Under the pieces are notes generated by a model. The model made no database searches, was not told the DNA's origin, and was given only the letters and a program-made list of their open reading frames with translations. This document shows, piece by piece, positions 1 to 9,199 of a DNA stretch of 64,000 bases. The translations under genes were made by a program, and so were the position numbers. The stretch is from Epilithonimonas hominis. Its GTDB lineage: Bacteria > Bacteroidota > Bacteroidia > Flavobacteriales > Weeksellaceae. The DNA lies in the NCBI RefSeq assembly GCF_003730015.1, contig NZ_RJTU01000071.1, positions 43,760-107,759 on the forward strand. Direction: 5' to 3'. Positions within the stretch are counted from its first letter, which is position 1, and every line of letters starts with the position of its first letter.

Positions 1-813
1 TTCAAAGACTTTACGCTCATTAGCGCGATTATTACTATCTCAGGTAAACTGTATGTATATTACAAAAACAGTCAATATCCTGTTTTTTCTGTATTGCTGT
101 TCCTTATTCCAGCATATTTTATAGCAGATAGTGGTCACATGCGACAAGCATTGGGAATGACATTTTGTATGCTGTCGTTTCAATTTATCAAGGAACGAAA
201 AATTTGGTGGTATCTACTGTGTGTTTATATCGCATTCGGATTTCATAAATCTACGATTGTCTTTCTGCCAGCATATTGGCTAGCTATTATACCAATGAAT
301 TCCAGCCGGATATTCTATGCCATTCTGGCTTGTATTATTTTATCCCCGTTTCAGATTTACAATGCATTTTCTAGTTTTCTAGATACGCTCAATGTTCAGG
401 ATGTCTCTAATGGATATAATGGATATATCAATTATGAATCTTCCGGATCTAGCTTTATGGACGGACTGATGTTGGTTTTCAGCTTTTTGCTGGTTACTTT
501 TGATAAGGCAACCTGCCAAAAAATTTACTATTATGAATATATGCGGAATATTCTAGTAACGGGAATCTGCCTCTATTTCATCATGCGCAGTAATCCTGTT
601 TTTTCCACCAGACTCGTTGGTTCATATCTGGGATTTGCACCACTTGTCGTTCCGAATATCGTTGCTGCAATGGATAATAAAAACACCAAAAAAATGACCC
701 ATCTTTTTTTTGTAGCATTTATGATTTTCTACTATTTCGTATTTGCTAAATATCAGGGTAACGCAGGTAGATTCACACCGGACAAATACCAGAATTTCTT
801 GTGGAGCAATTAA
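1..813 (+). CDS. EpsG-like polysaccharide polymerase, 5'-truncated by window edge
   Basis: The frame is open from base 1 with no start, so the N-terminus lies outside the window; about 270 residues are visible. The protein is almost entirely hydrophobic with many predicted membrane helices, and has the MRQALGM motif (from base 139) seen after the first periplasmic loop in EpsG/Wzy-type polymerases. Such proteins join exported repeat units into exopolysaccharide or capsule in the inner membrane. It heads a tightly packed run of polysaccharide genes on the same strand, which supports the call. The exact subfamily is uncertain because Wzy-type proteins share little sequence. Confidence 0.75.
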   Translation, partial: FKDFTLISAIITISGKLYVYYKNSQYPVFSVLLFLIPAYFIADSGHMRQALGMTFCMLSFQFIKERKIWWYLLCVYIAFGFHKSTIVFLPAYWLAIIPMNSSRIFYAILACIILSPFQIYNAFSSFLDTLNVQDVSNGYNGYINYESSGSSFMDGLMLVFSFLLVTFDKATCQKIYYYEYMRNILVTGICLYFIMRSNPVFSTRLVGSYLGFAPLVVPNIVAAMDNKNTKKMTHLFFVAFMIFYYFVFAKYQGNAGRFTPDKYQNFLWSN

Positions 814-826
814 TGTTTTGAAAATA

Positions 827-2392
827 ATGAAAAAATATACACAACTTTTTCTCGTAATTGTTGTTCTTGCAGCGTTGGTTTTTTACAATATTCAGACTGT
901 GTGTGCTTTTGCAGGGCGATATATTTATCCTTTGGATGATGCTTATATCCATCTTTCAATGGCTCGCAATTTTGCAGAATTTCAAACTTGGGGAATCACA
1001 CAGTATGAATTTTCTTCTACTACATCATCTCCACTTTTTACATTTCTTCTGGCTCTACTAATCAAAATATTTGGTAACTGGGAATATATCCCTTTGGTTA
1101 CAAACAGTATTGCAGGCGTTGCGCTCATCTTGGTATTCAATAAATATCTGAAACCGTTCTCGGTAATCACAAGATTTGTTTTCTTAGTGGCACTAATTGT
1201 CCTGATGCCTTTGCATCTGATGATAATGACCGGAATGGAGCATGTTTTTCACTCGCTCGCCATGGTTTTAGTTCTTTTAGCTTTTCGGAAATATCTGGAG
1301 GATAAAAGCCCGAGACATTTTTCCAATCTGGCTTTGTTTTCTATTATTGCAACAGGATTCCGTTACGAAAGCCTTTTTTTTATTTTCTTTATCTGCGTGT
1401 ATCTTTTTTTTGTTAGAAAAGATTATGTTATTAGTATAGTTTTAGGTTTATTTGCGCTTTTGCCGGTTTTCGTATATGGCTATATCTCACTAGATCACGG
1501 ATCATTTTTCCTCCCGAATTCTCTGATTCTTAAAGGTAACACGAACGACGGAATCGCAGGTTTTATAACAAGAGTTGCAGGCAACGCGTACCGCGGAATT
1601 TCTGTTTTGATACTGGTGCTGATTCTGATAACACAGATTTTCAGAAACTTTCAAACGCTCAAACATTCCGGCTATCAATCTGTAAGAGTAGCTAAAAATG
1701 CTGTTCCTTTTGTAGTTATAGCGGGTTTTTTGGCTCACCTTTTATTTGCTAATTTTGGATGGCTGATTCGCTATGAAGCGTATTTGGTTGTTCTTGTTTT
1801 ATTTGCAATTGCTCCTTTTGCAGATGGTGTTTTTCGGGAAAAAGCAGGAAATTCTGTTTTTAGATACTTAATGATCGGCTTGCTATTGATGACATTTTAT
1901 ATGCGGTTTATAACGATGATAAAATATCAGCCAATAGCCTCCAAAAACATTTTTGACCAGCAGATTCAGCTTGCGGATTTTGTCCATCAGTATTACCCCG
2001 AGTCCAGAATTATTGCAAACGATATCGGAGCTATTACTTATTATAACAATATTCAGCTTCTTGATACGTACGGATTAGGAAGTATTGAGGTGGCGAGGTT
2101 AAGAAAGAACGATCACGGCAAGTTTGTGGACAATAAAAATCTTCAGACTTATATTGCCAAAACAGCAGAAAACAGAAATTTTGATATTGCTTTGGTTTTC
2201 GATGAATGGGTAAAAATGCCGGATTATTTTGTGAAAGTCGGAACGCTTAGCATTAATAATAATTATATCTGTGGAGGAACTACAGTTTCTTTCTATGCCG
2301 TGAAAAAAGAAAATGCAGATAAACTCAGGAAGCAATTATCAGATTTTTCTAAACAAACTCCAAAAGACGTTACAATAAAAATAGCATACTAA
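827..2392 (+). CDS. Multi-spanning GT-C/ArnT-like membrane glycosyltransferase, putative
   Basis: This is a 521-residue membrane protein. I chose ATG 827, 14 bases after the stop of the EpsG-like gene, because the open frame upstream overlaps that gene and an N-terminal helix (FLVIVVLAALVFY) begins right after this Met. A DDAY motif at residues 37-40 follows the first helix, the place where GT-C fold enzymes carry their catalytic acidic pair. About ten further hydrophobic segments precede a soluble C-terminal domain (from about residue 390). GT-C enzymes use polyprenyl-phosphate sugars at the outer face of the inner membrane. It probably adds a branch sugar or lengthens the glycan made by this locus; the substrate cannot be read from sequence. 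Confidence 0.6.
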   Translation: MKKYTQLFLVIVVLAALVFYNIQTVCAFAGRYIYPLDDAYIHLSMARNFAEFQTWGITQYEFSSTTSSPLFTFLLALLIKIFGNWEYIPLVTNSIAGVALILVFNKYLKPFSVITRFVFLVALIVLMPLHLMIMTGMEHVFHSLAMVLVLLAFRKYLEDKSPRHFSNLALFSIIATGFRYESLFFIFFICVYLFFVRKDYVISIVLGLFALLPVFVYGYISLDHGSFFLPNSLILKGNTNDGIAGFITRVAGNAYRGISVLILVLILITQIFRNFQTLKHSGYQSVRVAKNAVPFVVIAGFLAHLLFANFGWLIRYEAYLVVLVLFAIAPFADGVFREKAGNSVFRYLMIGLLLMTFYMRFITMIKYQPIASKNIFDQQIQLADFVHQYYPESRIIANDIGAITYYNNIQLLDTYGLGSIEVARLRKNDHGKFVDNKNLQTYIAKTAENRNFDIALVFDEWVKMPDYFVKVGTLSINNNYICGGTTVSFYAVKKENADKLRKQLSDFSKQTPKDVTIKIAY

Positions 2393-2394
2393 TT

Positions 2395-3465
2395 ATGAAC
2401 TTTGAAGACTTTATCATTCCGCCAAAAAAAATCAGGGCCGAAAAATGGCAGATTGGGGACAAGATTATTAATGATATCAAGGAAGACGGTATTGTTCTGC
2501 TGTTTGTATCAGATTACAGAGGTGCAGATGGCGATGCCGAAAGTCAGGATTTTACAGGTGTAAGAAGAGAGTTTTACAAATTGTCACAATTGGATTTTGA
2601 TATTCCGGTTATAGATCTTGGCGATTTGGTTTCTGGAAGAACAATTCATGATTCGCATTATATTTTGCAGGAAGTTCTGTCTGCTTGTCACTATAAAAAT
2701 GCAATTCCAGTGATCGTAGGCGGTAGCAATGATCTGGCGTTTTCACTTTTCTCTGCGCTTAATTTTCATCAGAATAATATCAATTACACGCAGGTCAGTA
2801 ATGTTGTTTCGCTGAAACAGGATGAGGAAATTCACGAGTCTAATTTCCTCAGCAAGATACTGGGTTCCAAAAATTTTTCTATAAAAAATTACCATCACCT
2901 CGGCTATCAGAAACATCTGAATGAAATGGATTCTGTGAGGCTTATCAGAGAAGTTCAGTTTGATATTATCCGCCTGGCAGAAATGATGAATTCTACAGAA
3001 AAAACCGAGCCTTATTTCCGGAAAGCAGATTTGGTTACCATTAATTGTGATGCTATCGAAAGTTTTGGAGAGCCATTTTCTATGAATCCGCAGGTTAATG
3101 GGCTGAACAGAAGAGAAATCTGTGCTTATATGAAGGAAATCGGGCTGAGTGAAAAACTGAAATCCGTTGGGATTTTCAATTATAATATTTATTCTGACTC
3201 CCAGCTCAATCATCAGTTGCTGGCTCAGATGATCTGGTATCTTATAGAAGGCATCAACATCCAGCGTTCTCACCCGAAGGAAAAATCCTACGAAACTTTT
3301 TATGTGCTGATTAATGACGAGAAGTATGCTTTTAAAAGAGAGGTTTTCAGTAATCTGTGGTATTTTGGTGAGGATGATAATATTGATAATTGCATCCCTT
3401 GCTCACGTTCGGATTTTGATGAAGCCAAAAAGGGTTTTTTGAATTCGAGGTTCACCAGAAGTTAA
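2395..3465 (+). CDS. Arginase/formimidoylglutamase-fold protein with degraded metal site
   Basis: The protein (356 aa) starts 2 bases after the previous stop. Its order of motifs matches the ureohydrolase family (arginase, agmatinase, formimidoylglutamase): GGSND at residues 109-113 replaces the usual GG(D/G)H, VVSLKQDEE at 137-145 sits where the DAHxD motif belongs, and TINCDA at 215-220 sits where SxDxD belongs. Most Mn ligands are therefore replaced, with only the second Asp of the last motif clearly kept. I infer that it is not a working ureohydrolase and may be structural, regulatory or have another activity. Its place inside a polysaccharide cluster is unexpected. Such degraded paralogues occur in Bacteroidetes. 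Confidence 0.65.
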   Translation: MNFEDFIIPPKKIRAEKWQIGDKIINDIKEDGIVLLFVSDYRGADGDAESQDFTGVRREFYKLSQLDFDIPVIDLGDLVSGRTIHDSHYILQEVLSACHYKNAIPVIVGGSNDLAFSLFSALNFHQNNINYTQVSNVVSLKQDEEIHESNFLSKILGSKNFSIKNYHHLGYQKHLNEMDSVRLIREVQFDIIRLAEMMNSTEKTEPYFRKADLVTINCDAIESFGEPFSMNPQVNGLNRREICAYMKEIGLSEKLKSVGIFNYNIYSDSQLNHQLLAQMIWYLIEGINIQRSHPKEKSYETFYVLINDEKYAFKREVFSNLWYFGEDDNIDNCIPCSRSDFDEAKKGFLNSRFTRS

Positions 3466-3468
3466 CTC

Positions 3469-4479
3469 ATGCAGCATCCAAGAACCAAAGTTTCTGTTAT
3501 TGTTCCCGTTTATAACGTCGAGTTATACTTGGAGAAATGTCTATTGTCATTGGTTAATCAGACTTTGCAGGACATTGAAATAATCGTGGTGAATGATGGA
3601 AGCAGAGATCATTCTCAACAAATTATAGAAAAATTCCAGCAGGAGCATCCGCAAAAAATCTTTGCGTACACAAAAGAAAATGGCGGATTAAGTGATGCGC
3701 GAAATTTTGGTCTAGACCGTGCGAAGGGCAAGTATATCGGTTTTGTGGACAGTGATGATTATGTTTCCGAGACGATGTTTGAAGAGATGCTGAACATTGC
3801 CGAGAAACATCAGGCAGAAATAACACTATGTAATCTTCAGAAAGTAGATGAAAACGGGAATGTTACCCAACAGCTAACGCAGCTACCTGGTTTTCCGGAA
3901 AAAATCCTGCTGGAAAATAATATGTCCGTCTTTTCTGATATCTCTTATTTTGCCTGCAATAAGCTTTTCAGAAGAGAATTATTTAAGAACAGAAGATTCA
4001 GAAAAGGAATTCACTTTGAAGATATAGAGCTGATACCGCAGTTGGTTATGGATTCTAAAGTCATCGGCTTTACTCCGGCTTATCATTATCAATATCTAGA
4101 GAGATCACAATCTATCAGCAAAACACATACCTTGAAAGGATTAGATATTCTAAATGCTGTGAAAACAGTGAGCTTGAAATTTGATGAAAGCCGCTACCAC
4201 AGTCATAAAAATGCTTTGAAAGGATTTCAGATTCTGGAAGGTGTGTACACATTTCTGGCGTATTTGGCATTTGTAAAAAATAAGGCAGATTTTTACAAAA
4301 TGTCACGCATATTGGATGAGTTTATGAAAGACAATGATATAAATACGAAAGATATCTTGCAGTATAAGCGGTTTGGAAGGAATTATCTATTATCTTTGCC
4401 GTTAGGAAAAAAAGTTTATTACGTCCTTAGTATATTCAGGCTGAGGCGTATTGTCAGAATATTGACAATCAAAAAGTAA
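3469..4479 (+). CDS. Family 2 glycosyltransferase
   Basis: The protein (336 aa) is a cytoplasmic GT-A fold glycosyltransferase. The N-terminus has the VSVIVPVYNVE strand (residues 8-18) of GT2 enzymes, then VVNDGSRDHS (40-49) for nucleotide-sugar binding and the metal-binding acidic cluster DSDD at 94-97. A basic, hydrophobic C-terminal stretch probably lies at the membrane. It would transfer a sugar from an NDP-sugar to the lipid-linked repeat unit. It follows the ureohydrolase-like gene after 3 bases, so it is in the same operon. Donor and acceptor are unknown. Confidence 0.9.
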   Translation: MQHPRTKVSVIVPVYNVELYLEKCLLSLVNQTLQDIEIIVVNDGSRDHSQQIIEKFQQEHPQKIFAYTKENGGLSDARNFGLDRAKGKYIGFVDSDDYVSETMFEEMLNIAEKHQAEITLCNLQKVDENGNVTQQLTQLPGFPEKILLENNMSVFSDISYFACNKLFRRELFKNRRFRKGIHFEDIELIPQLVMDSKVIGFTPAYHYQYLERSQSISKTHTLKGLDILNAVKTVSLKFDESRYHSHKNALKGFQILEGVYTFLAYLAFVKNKADFYKMSRILDEFMKDNDINTKDILQYKRFGRNYLLSLPLGKKVYYVLSIFRLRRIVRILTIKK

Positions 4480-4498
4480 CCTAGGCCAAGAACACAAA

Positions 4499-5602
4499 AT
4501 GAATAACTTCGAAACTTTTTTGGAAAGCACGGGAATATCCTTCTTTTACTTCAAGCTGGTTTTGGGCTTTGTGTTTTCTTTTTTAATCACTTTTATTTCC
4601 ATTCCTACAATTATTAAGATTTCCAGAAGAAAGAATCTGATGGATGAGCCTGGAGTCAGAAGTTCGCACTTGAGAAAAATCCCTAATCTCGGCGGCATAG
4701 CGATATTTTTTTCCCTGGGTGTTTGCGCTCCTATTTTTGCTTACGAATTGTTTGATCGCTATAAGTTTTTATTCGCATCATTTATCATTTTATTTTTTGT
4801 AGGAGTAATGGATGATATTATGGTTCTGAGGGCTTACAAAAAGCTACTTGCTCAGATACTTGTGTCGGCTTTGGTGGTAATAGGCTCAGATGTGCGCATC
4901 AGGAGTATTTTTGGACTGTTTGGAGTCTATGAGATTAATTATTATATAAGCATAGCTTTCAGTATTTTAACTTTCATTATTCTCATCAATGCTTTTAACC
5001 TGATAGATGGGATAGACGGACTGGCTGGTAGTTATACCATTGCAACCAGCATCCTTTTTGGCATCAGTTTCTTCAGGTTGGGGCCGGCTAATGATCCTTT
5101 GGTTATCCTTTGTGCAATACTTATTGCAGCATCATTGGGTTTCCTGATCTATAATCTGTCCAATAAAAGAAGTGCAAAAATTTTTATGGGCGATACGGGT
5201 TCTATGATTCTTGGATTTCTTCTTGCCTTCACAGGTATTTCATTTATAGAAATCTTTATTGCGAAAAGAGATGAGGTGTTCTATCACCTTCAGTCTGCGC
5301 CAGTTATAGCTGTAGCCATTCTTATATTACCGATTATTGATACGCTCACGGTTATTATTACCAGGATTTATCACGGTAAGTCTGTACTGTCTCCGGATAA
5401 AAATCACATTCATCACAAGTTACTGAATCTAGGTCTCACACATCGCAGATCTACAGCGTATATCATAGGTTATTATTTAATTATCATTGCTGTAGCTTAT
5501 TCGCTTAGGCATATAAATGTCAATTATTTACTCATTATTATTTTGGTTATTGGTTTTTTAGGAGCCTATCTTCCTATTTTCTTACTGAGATTCAAAAACT
5601 AA
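4499..5602 (+). CDS. MraY/WecA-family undecaprenyl-phosphate sugar-1-phosphate transferase
   Basis: This 367-aa polytopic protein begins glycan assembly by moving a sugar-1-phosphate, often GlcNAc-1-P, from a UDP-sugar to undecaprenyl phosphate. Family motifs are clear: a VMDD motif at about residues 103-106, NAFNLIDGIDGLAG at 164-177, FMGDTGS in the next cytoplasmic loop, and a HIHH cluster near the C-terminus that fits the WecA-type loop rather than MraY. At least ten hydrophobic segments are visible. It starts 20 bases after the GT2 gene and is probably the first committed step for the repeat unit of this locus. Confidence 0.88.
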   Translation: MNNFETFLESTGISFFYFKLVLGFVFSFLITFISIPTIIKISRRKNLMDEPGVRSSHLRKIPNLGGIAIFFSLGVCAPIFAYELFDRYKFLFASFIILFFVGVMDDIMVLRAYKKLLAQILVSALVVIGSDVRIRSIFGLFGVYEINYYISIAFSILTFIILINAFNLIDGIDGLAGSYTIATSILFGISFFRLGPANDPLVILCAILIAASLGFLIYNLSNKRSAKIFMGDTGSMILGFLLAFTGISFIEIFIAKRDEVFYHLQSAPVIAVAILILPIIDTLTVIITRIYHGKSVLSPDKNHIHHKLLNLGLTHRRSTAYIIGYYLIIIAVAYSLRHINVNYLLIIILVIGFLGAYLPIFLLRFKN

Positions 5603-5609
5603 AATATTA

Positions 5610-5617
5610 TATTTTTG
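5610..5617 (+). promoter_or_regulatory. Possible Bacteroidetes -7 box before the exporter gene
   Basis: TATTTTTG fits the TAnnTTTG -7 consensus of Bacteroidetes. No good TTG -33 element is seen at the usual distance, and the ATG is only 14 bases away, so this may be an internal promoter with a very short leader or a chance match. Confidence 0.35.
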
Positions 5618-5631
5618 CAAAAAACTATTTG

Positions 5632-6513
5632 ATGACAAAACAACATCTTTTTAATATCTTTCTATTGGTCTTCATCATTGGTATCTGTACTTCATGCATC
5701 AGCAGAAAGGACATCCAGTATCTCCAGCCTAGTGAGAGCTTAACTATCAATGAAGAGGGATTGGTTCCTTATAATGTTCCGGAATATAGAGTTACTAAAG
5801 GTGATATACTAAGCCTTAACGTCGTAACCACGCCAAAGGGTGATGCGGCTCAGTTTTACTCTTCTCTAAATGCATCTAGCAGTGGTGCTAATAATGGTGT
5901 AATGCAAAGCGGTGGAGCATCTGGCGGACAGTCCAGTGGCGGTTCTGGTGGACAGTCTGGTGGCAATGCAACATTTTATTTTAATGGACTAAAAGTAGAT
6001 TCCAAAGGAGATGTCAATATCTTCGGAATTGGATACATCAAAGCCGAAGGTAGAACGCTGGAGGACATGACAAAAGAAATTCAGGAAAAGGTAAACGAAA
6101 ATTTTCTCCAAGGAAAATCTGAGGTAAGGCTTAATCTGGACGGAATCCGTTATTATATCTTAGGCGATATGGAAACTGTGAATGTTACCGGTGAAAAAAC
6201 AGCATACATGACGCAGCTTAATATTATGCAGGCAATCGCCATGAATGGAGGTCTGAACCGAACTGTCGATCGGAAAAATATAATGATACACAGGAAGTTT
6301 CCCGAAGGTATTAAAACGGCAAGACTTGATCTTACAAGAGAAGATGTGATGAACTCACCTTATTACTGGCTTCAAAATGGGGATATTATATATCTCAATA
6401 CCAATGGTAAAAGTATCAATGGATTTGGAAAAGAACCGCTTCAGACACTCACAACAGGAGTTTCACTACTTACAACTGTGATGTCAGTTTATCTAATCCT
6501 AACGCGTCTCTAA
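5632..6513 (+). CDS. Polysaccharide export lipoprotein, Wza-like
   Basis: The protein (293 aa) belongs to the polysaccharide biosynthesis/export (Wza) family that forms the outer-membrane exit channel. A lipoprotein signal ends at CTSC with the lipidated Cys at about residue 22. The export domain starts at VPEYRVTKGDILSLNV and is interrupted by a Ser/Gly/Gln-rich low-complexity insert (about residues 80-115). A SLBB-like region follows, and a C-terminal hydrophobic segment (LLTTVMSVYLILTRL) ends the protein. I chose ATG 5632 over a TTG one codon upstream. The tyrosine kinase follows 2 bases after the stop, the usual Wza-Wzc pairing. Confidence 0.92.
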   Translation: MTKQHLFNIFLLVFIIGICTSCISRKDIQYLQPSESLTINEEGLVPYNVPEYRVTKGDILSLNVVTTPKGDAAQFYSSLNASSSGANNGVMQSGGASGGQSSGGSGGQSGGNATFYFNGLKVDSKGDVNIFGIGYIKAEGRTLEDMTKEIQEKVNENFLQGKSEVRLNLDGIRYYILGDMETVNVTGEKTAYMTQLNIMQAIAMNGGLNRTVDRKNIMIHRKFPEGIKTARLDLTREDVMNSPYYWLQNGDIIYLNTNGKSINGFGKEPLQTLTTGVSLLTTVMSVYLILTRL

Positions 6514-6515
6514 TC

Positions 6516-9017
6516 ATGATACCTGATAAGAACAATAATACAACGGCGAGCACTCCACAGTCAGAAAAAATAGGTTCCTTTAACTTGTTTGATGTTGAGC
6601 ATTTTGTAAGAAGAGTAATCCGTAACTGGTATTGGTTTGTGATATTAGGTTTCATTGGTTACTGTATTTCGTATGGTTACAGTAAGTATTATGCTCAGAG
6701 AGTTTACTCTTCCAATCTATCTTTAAGTATTTCCAATAACACGGCTAGTTATTTTACGCCCAATCAATCAATTAACTTTATCTGGGGACAAGGTGGGAAT
6801 CAGGATGGTGTTTACCTGAAAAAAATATTATTATCACGAAGTCATAATGAATATTTGGTAAAGAAACTGAATCTCATTACCAATTATACCACCAAAGGTC
6901 TTATAAAAACAACTTATCTGGACAGAGAAGACAGTCCTGTTTTTTTGGAGATTGACAAAAACCACCTGCAACAGGTTAATTATCCTATAACGATTATTCC
7001 AAGAAAAGGAAATCAGTATGAAGTCACGCTTCCAGAAGAAGGAGAATCACCGAAACTTTACAATTACATTACAGAAAGTGTGGAGACAGTTGCTCCCTAT
7101 TCAAGACCAGCTAATAAGATCCTTAAGCTGAATGAATGGTATGAGACTCCCAACCTAAAATTTAAGCTTATTCAAAATCCTACTCCAAGTAATCTCGGGT
7201 TGAATAACATAATCATCACCTTAGTCCCTGTAAACCAAGCTGTAAATAGTATTACTAGTAGTCTTTTTGTCGAGTTCGATAAAGAATTGTCATCCATAAT
7301 GGTAATTTCCAAAACAGGTTATAACCTTAATAATACTGTCAGTTTTCTAAACAGCTCTGTAGATGAACTTATCAAAAAAAGATTAACGGACCAGAATACT
7401 GTAGATCAGAATACAGTAAAATATTTGAATGAGAATCTGTTGCTTATAAGGAAAAAATTAGATTCCAGTGCTACTGTTCTGAATAGGCTAAAAATCAATA
7501 ATAGGCTTTTCGATATGGAGAATATAGACTCCAAGACGTTAGAAAAACTCACAACGCTGGAAAGCCAAAAGGCAGAACTTACCGCAAAAATTAACTCTTT
7601 AAATGACATCCGAAATTCTGTTAATACCAACAATCTTGAAAAGATTATAAGCCTAAATGTTGCGGGGATAGAAGATGGCAGCTTCAACGCATCCGTATCT
7701 GAGTTAAAGCAACTTTACGCAAAAAGAAGAGAACTTGCCCAGATTTACACCCCCAATTCTGAGCCGATGCGAGAAATTAACAGACTTATAAACGAGGCAA
7801 AATACACATCACAGGGTGGGCTTAAAAAATATTTCCAAGGTTACTATGACAGACTTTCTCAGCTGGATTCTCAGATTGGTAAAATAGATCAAGAGTTAGT
7901 TTCGCTTCCCGAAAAGCAGAGGATTTTCCTAGATGCGCAAAGAGGATATAATATAATAGAAAATACCTACAATACCCTCCTTACAGAACAGGCAAAATCC
8001 CAAATGCGTGTTGCAACCAATCAGAGTAATCTCACAGTTATTGACAAAGCAAAAAATCTTGGACAAGGCCCTATTGCTCCTAATATCGCTGCTACACAAA
8101 CCCAAATTATCGGCGGACTTCTACTGATACCGCTTATATTTCTGCTTTTAGGAGAATTGTTAGATAATAAGATCAGAAATCTTAAAGAGTTATTGGGTGT
8201 AACAAAAATTCCGTTGCTGGGAGTCATTGGCCATAATGGTTACGATAACAATCTTACAGTTTTGGAAGAACCTAAATCATCAATATCAGAAGCTTTCCGT
8301 TCCATACGGGCAAATCTCCGTTTTCTTTTCGATGAAGAACAGAAAAGTAAAGTAATATTGGTAACGTCTTCCATCAGTGGAGAAGGAAAAACCTATGTTT
8401 CTATTAATATTGCTTCAGTGCTAGGTCTCAGCGGGAAAAAAGCCGTTTTATTGGGAATGGATCTAAGGAAGCCAAAAATCTTCGGTGATTTTAAAATCAA
8501 TAACAAAAACGGCATCTCCAATTATCTTACAGGGCAGGTAGAACTTGAAGATATTATCAATCACACTAGTATTCCGGGATTGGATGTTATCACTTCAGGT
8601 CCCATTCCGCCTAATCCATCAGAACTTTTGATGAGTGATAAAAATATGAATTTCATAGATAAGCTGAAAGATTTGTACGAATATATAATTATTGATTCTC
8701 CTCCCGTAGGTCTTGTGGCAGATTCTTTTGAGTTAATTAAAAAGGCAGATACAACAATATATGTGGTTCGCCACGAGTATACCGAAAAGCATATGGTGAG
8801 AATGATTACCGAAAAATACTTTAAAAAAGAAGTATCCAATCTGGGATTAGTGTACAATGATTTCGTAATAAAACAAGGCTACGGTTATGGATATGGCTAC
8901 GGCTACGGTTACGGTTATGGCTATGGTTACGGTTACTTTAATGAAGATGAAAATTATGTGGAACCCACAATTATAAAAATCAGGAATAAGCTTAAAAAGT
9001 TTTTAAACACAAAATAA
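6516..9017 (+). CDS. Polysaccharide co-polymerase / BY-family tyrosine kinase, Wzc-like
   Basis: The protein (833 aa) combines a chain-length regulator and an autokinase. A Wzz domain begins with a membrane helix near residues 37-52, a coiled-coil periplasmic region follows, and a second helix (GGLLLIPLIFLLLG) is near 528-545. The cytoplasmic kinase has Walker A (SGEGKT, about 620-625), the A' motif LLGMDLRKP (about 646-654) and Walker B IIIDSPP (about 724). The C-terminal Tyr cluster, normally the autophosphorylation site, is here ten uninterrupted Gly-Tyr dipeptides followed by an acidic stretch. It is the last gene of the operon, directly before a strong terminator. It would control polymer length and export with the Wza-like protein. 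Confidence 0.93.
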   Translation: MIPDKNNNTTASTPQSEKIGSFNLFDVEHFVRRVIRNWYWFVILGFIGYCISYGYSKYYAQRVYSSNLSLSISNNTASYFTPNQSINFIWGQGGNQDGVYLKKILLSRSHNEYLVKKLNLITNYTTKGLIKTTYLDREDSPVFLEIDKNHLQQVNYPITIIPRKGNQYEVTLPEEGESPKLYNYITESVETVAPYSRPANKILKLNEWYETPNLKFKLIQNPTPSNLGLNNIIITLVPVNQAVNSITSSLFVEFDKELSSIMVISKTGYNLNNTVSFLNSSVDELIKKRLTDQNTVDQNTVKYLNENLLLIRKKLDSSATVLNRLKINNRLFDMENIDSKTLEKLTTLESQKAELTAKINSLNDIRNSVNTNNLEKIISLNVAGIEDGSFNASVSELKQLYAKRRELAQIYTPNSEPMREINRLINEAKYTSQGGLKKYFQGYYDRLSQLDSQIGKIDQELVSLPEKQRIFLDAQRGYNIIENTYNTLLTEQAKSQMRVATNQSNLTVIDKAKNLGQGPIAPNIAATQTQIIGGLLLIPLIFLLLGELLDNKIRNLKELLGVTKIPLLGVIGHNGYDNNLTVLEEPKSSISEAFRSIRANLRFLFDEEQKSKVILVTSSISGEGKTYVSINIASVLGLSGKKAVLLGMDLRKPKIFGDFKINNKNGISNYLTGQVELEDIINHTSIPGLDVITSGPIPPNPSELLMSDKNMNFIDKLKDLYEYIIIDSPPVGLVADSFELIKKADTTIYVVRHEYTEKHMVRMITEKYFKKEVSNLGLVYNDFVIKQGYGYGYGYGYGYGYGYGYGYFNEDENYVEPTIIKIRNKLKKFLNTK
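8877..8936 (+). repeat. (Gly-Tyr)10 coding repeat in the kinase tail
   Basis: Ten consecutive hexanucleotides encode Gly-Tyr. The codons vary (ggc/ggt/gga with tac/tat), so the DNA is an imperfect tandem repeat while the peptide is perfectly regular. Confidence 0.97.
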
Positions 9018-9022
9018 AATAG

Positions 9023-9050
9023 AAGCCTTTTTTCAAGGCTTTTATTTTTT
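9023..9050 (+). terminator. Rho-independent terminator of the polysaccharide operon
   Basis: The stem AAGCCTT/AAGGCTT (9023-9029 with 9035-9041) and a 5-base loop are followed by a T-rich tail. It lies 5 bases after the kinase stop. Confidence 0.9.
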
Positions 9051-9151
9051 ATAGACTATTTTATCAATAAGTTCGTTTTTGTAATAAGAAATTATGTTTT
9101 TTTGTTTTTATTTAACTAAACTTTAAGAAGTTCCTTAATCTAAAAATGTTT

Positions 9152-9159
9152 TATATTTG
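9152..9159 (+). promoter_or_regulatory. Bacteroidetes -7 box for the DUF6089-uppS-bamA operon
   Basis: TATATTTG is an exact TAnnTTTG element 41 bases before the chosen ATG. A convincing -33 TTG is not seen, but it follows a terminator, so a promoter is required in this gap. Confidence 0.6.
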
Positions 9160-9199
9160 CACCAAATTTTTGAACAATAGACCTTTGAGCATATTGAGA

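Noticed and set aside
2743..3273. A 176-codon open frame on the - strand
   Set aside because: It lies fully inside the ureohydrolase-like gene on +, has no family motif and is a shadow of codon bias.
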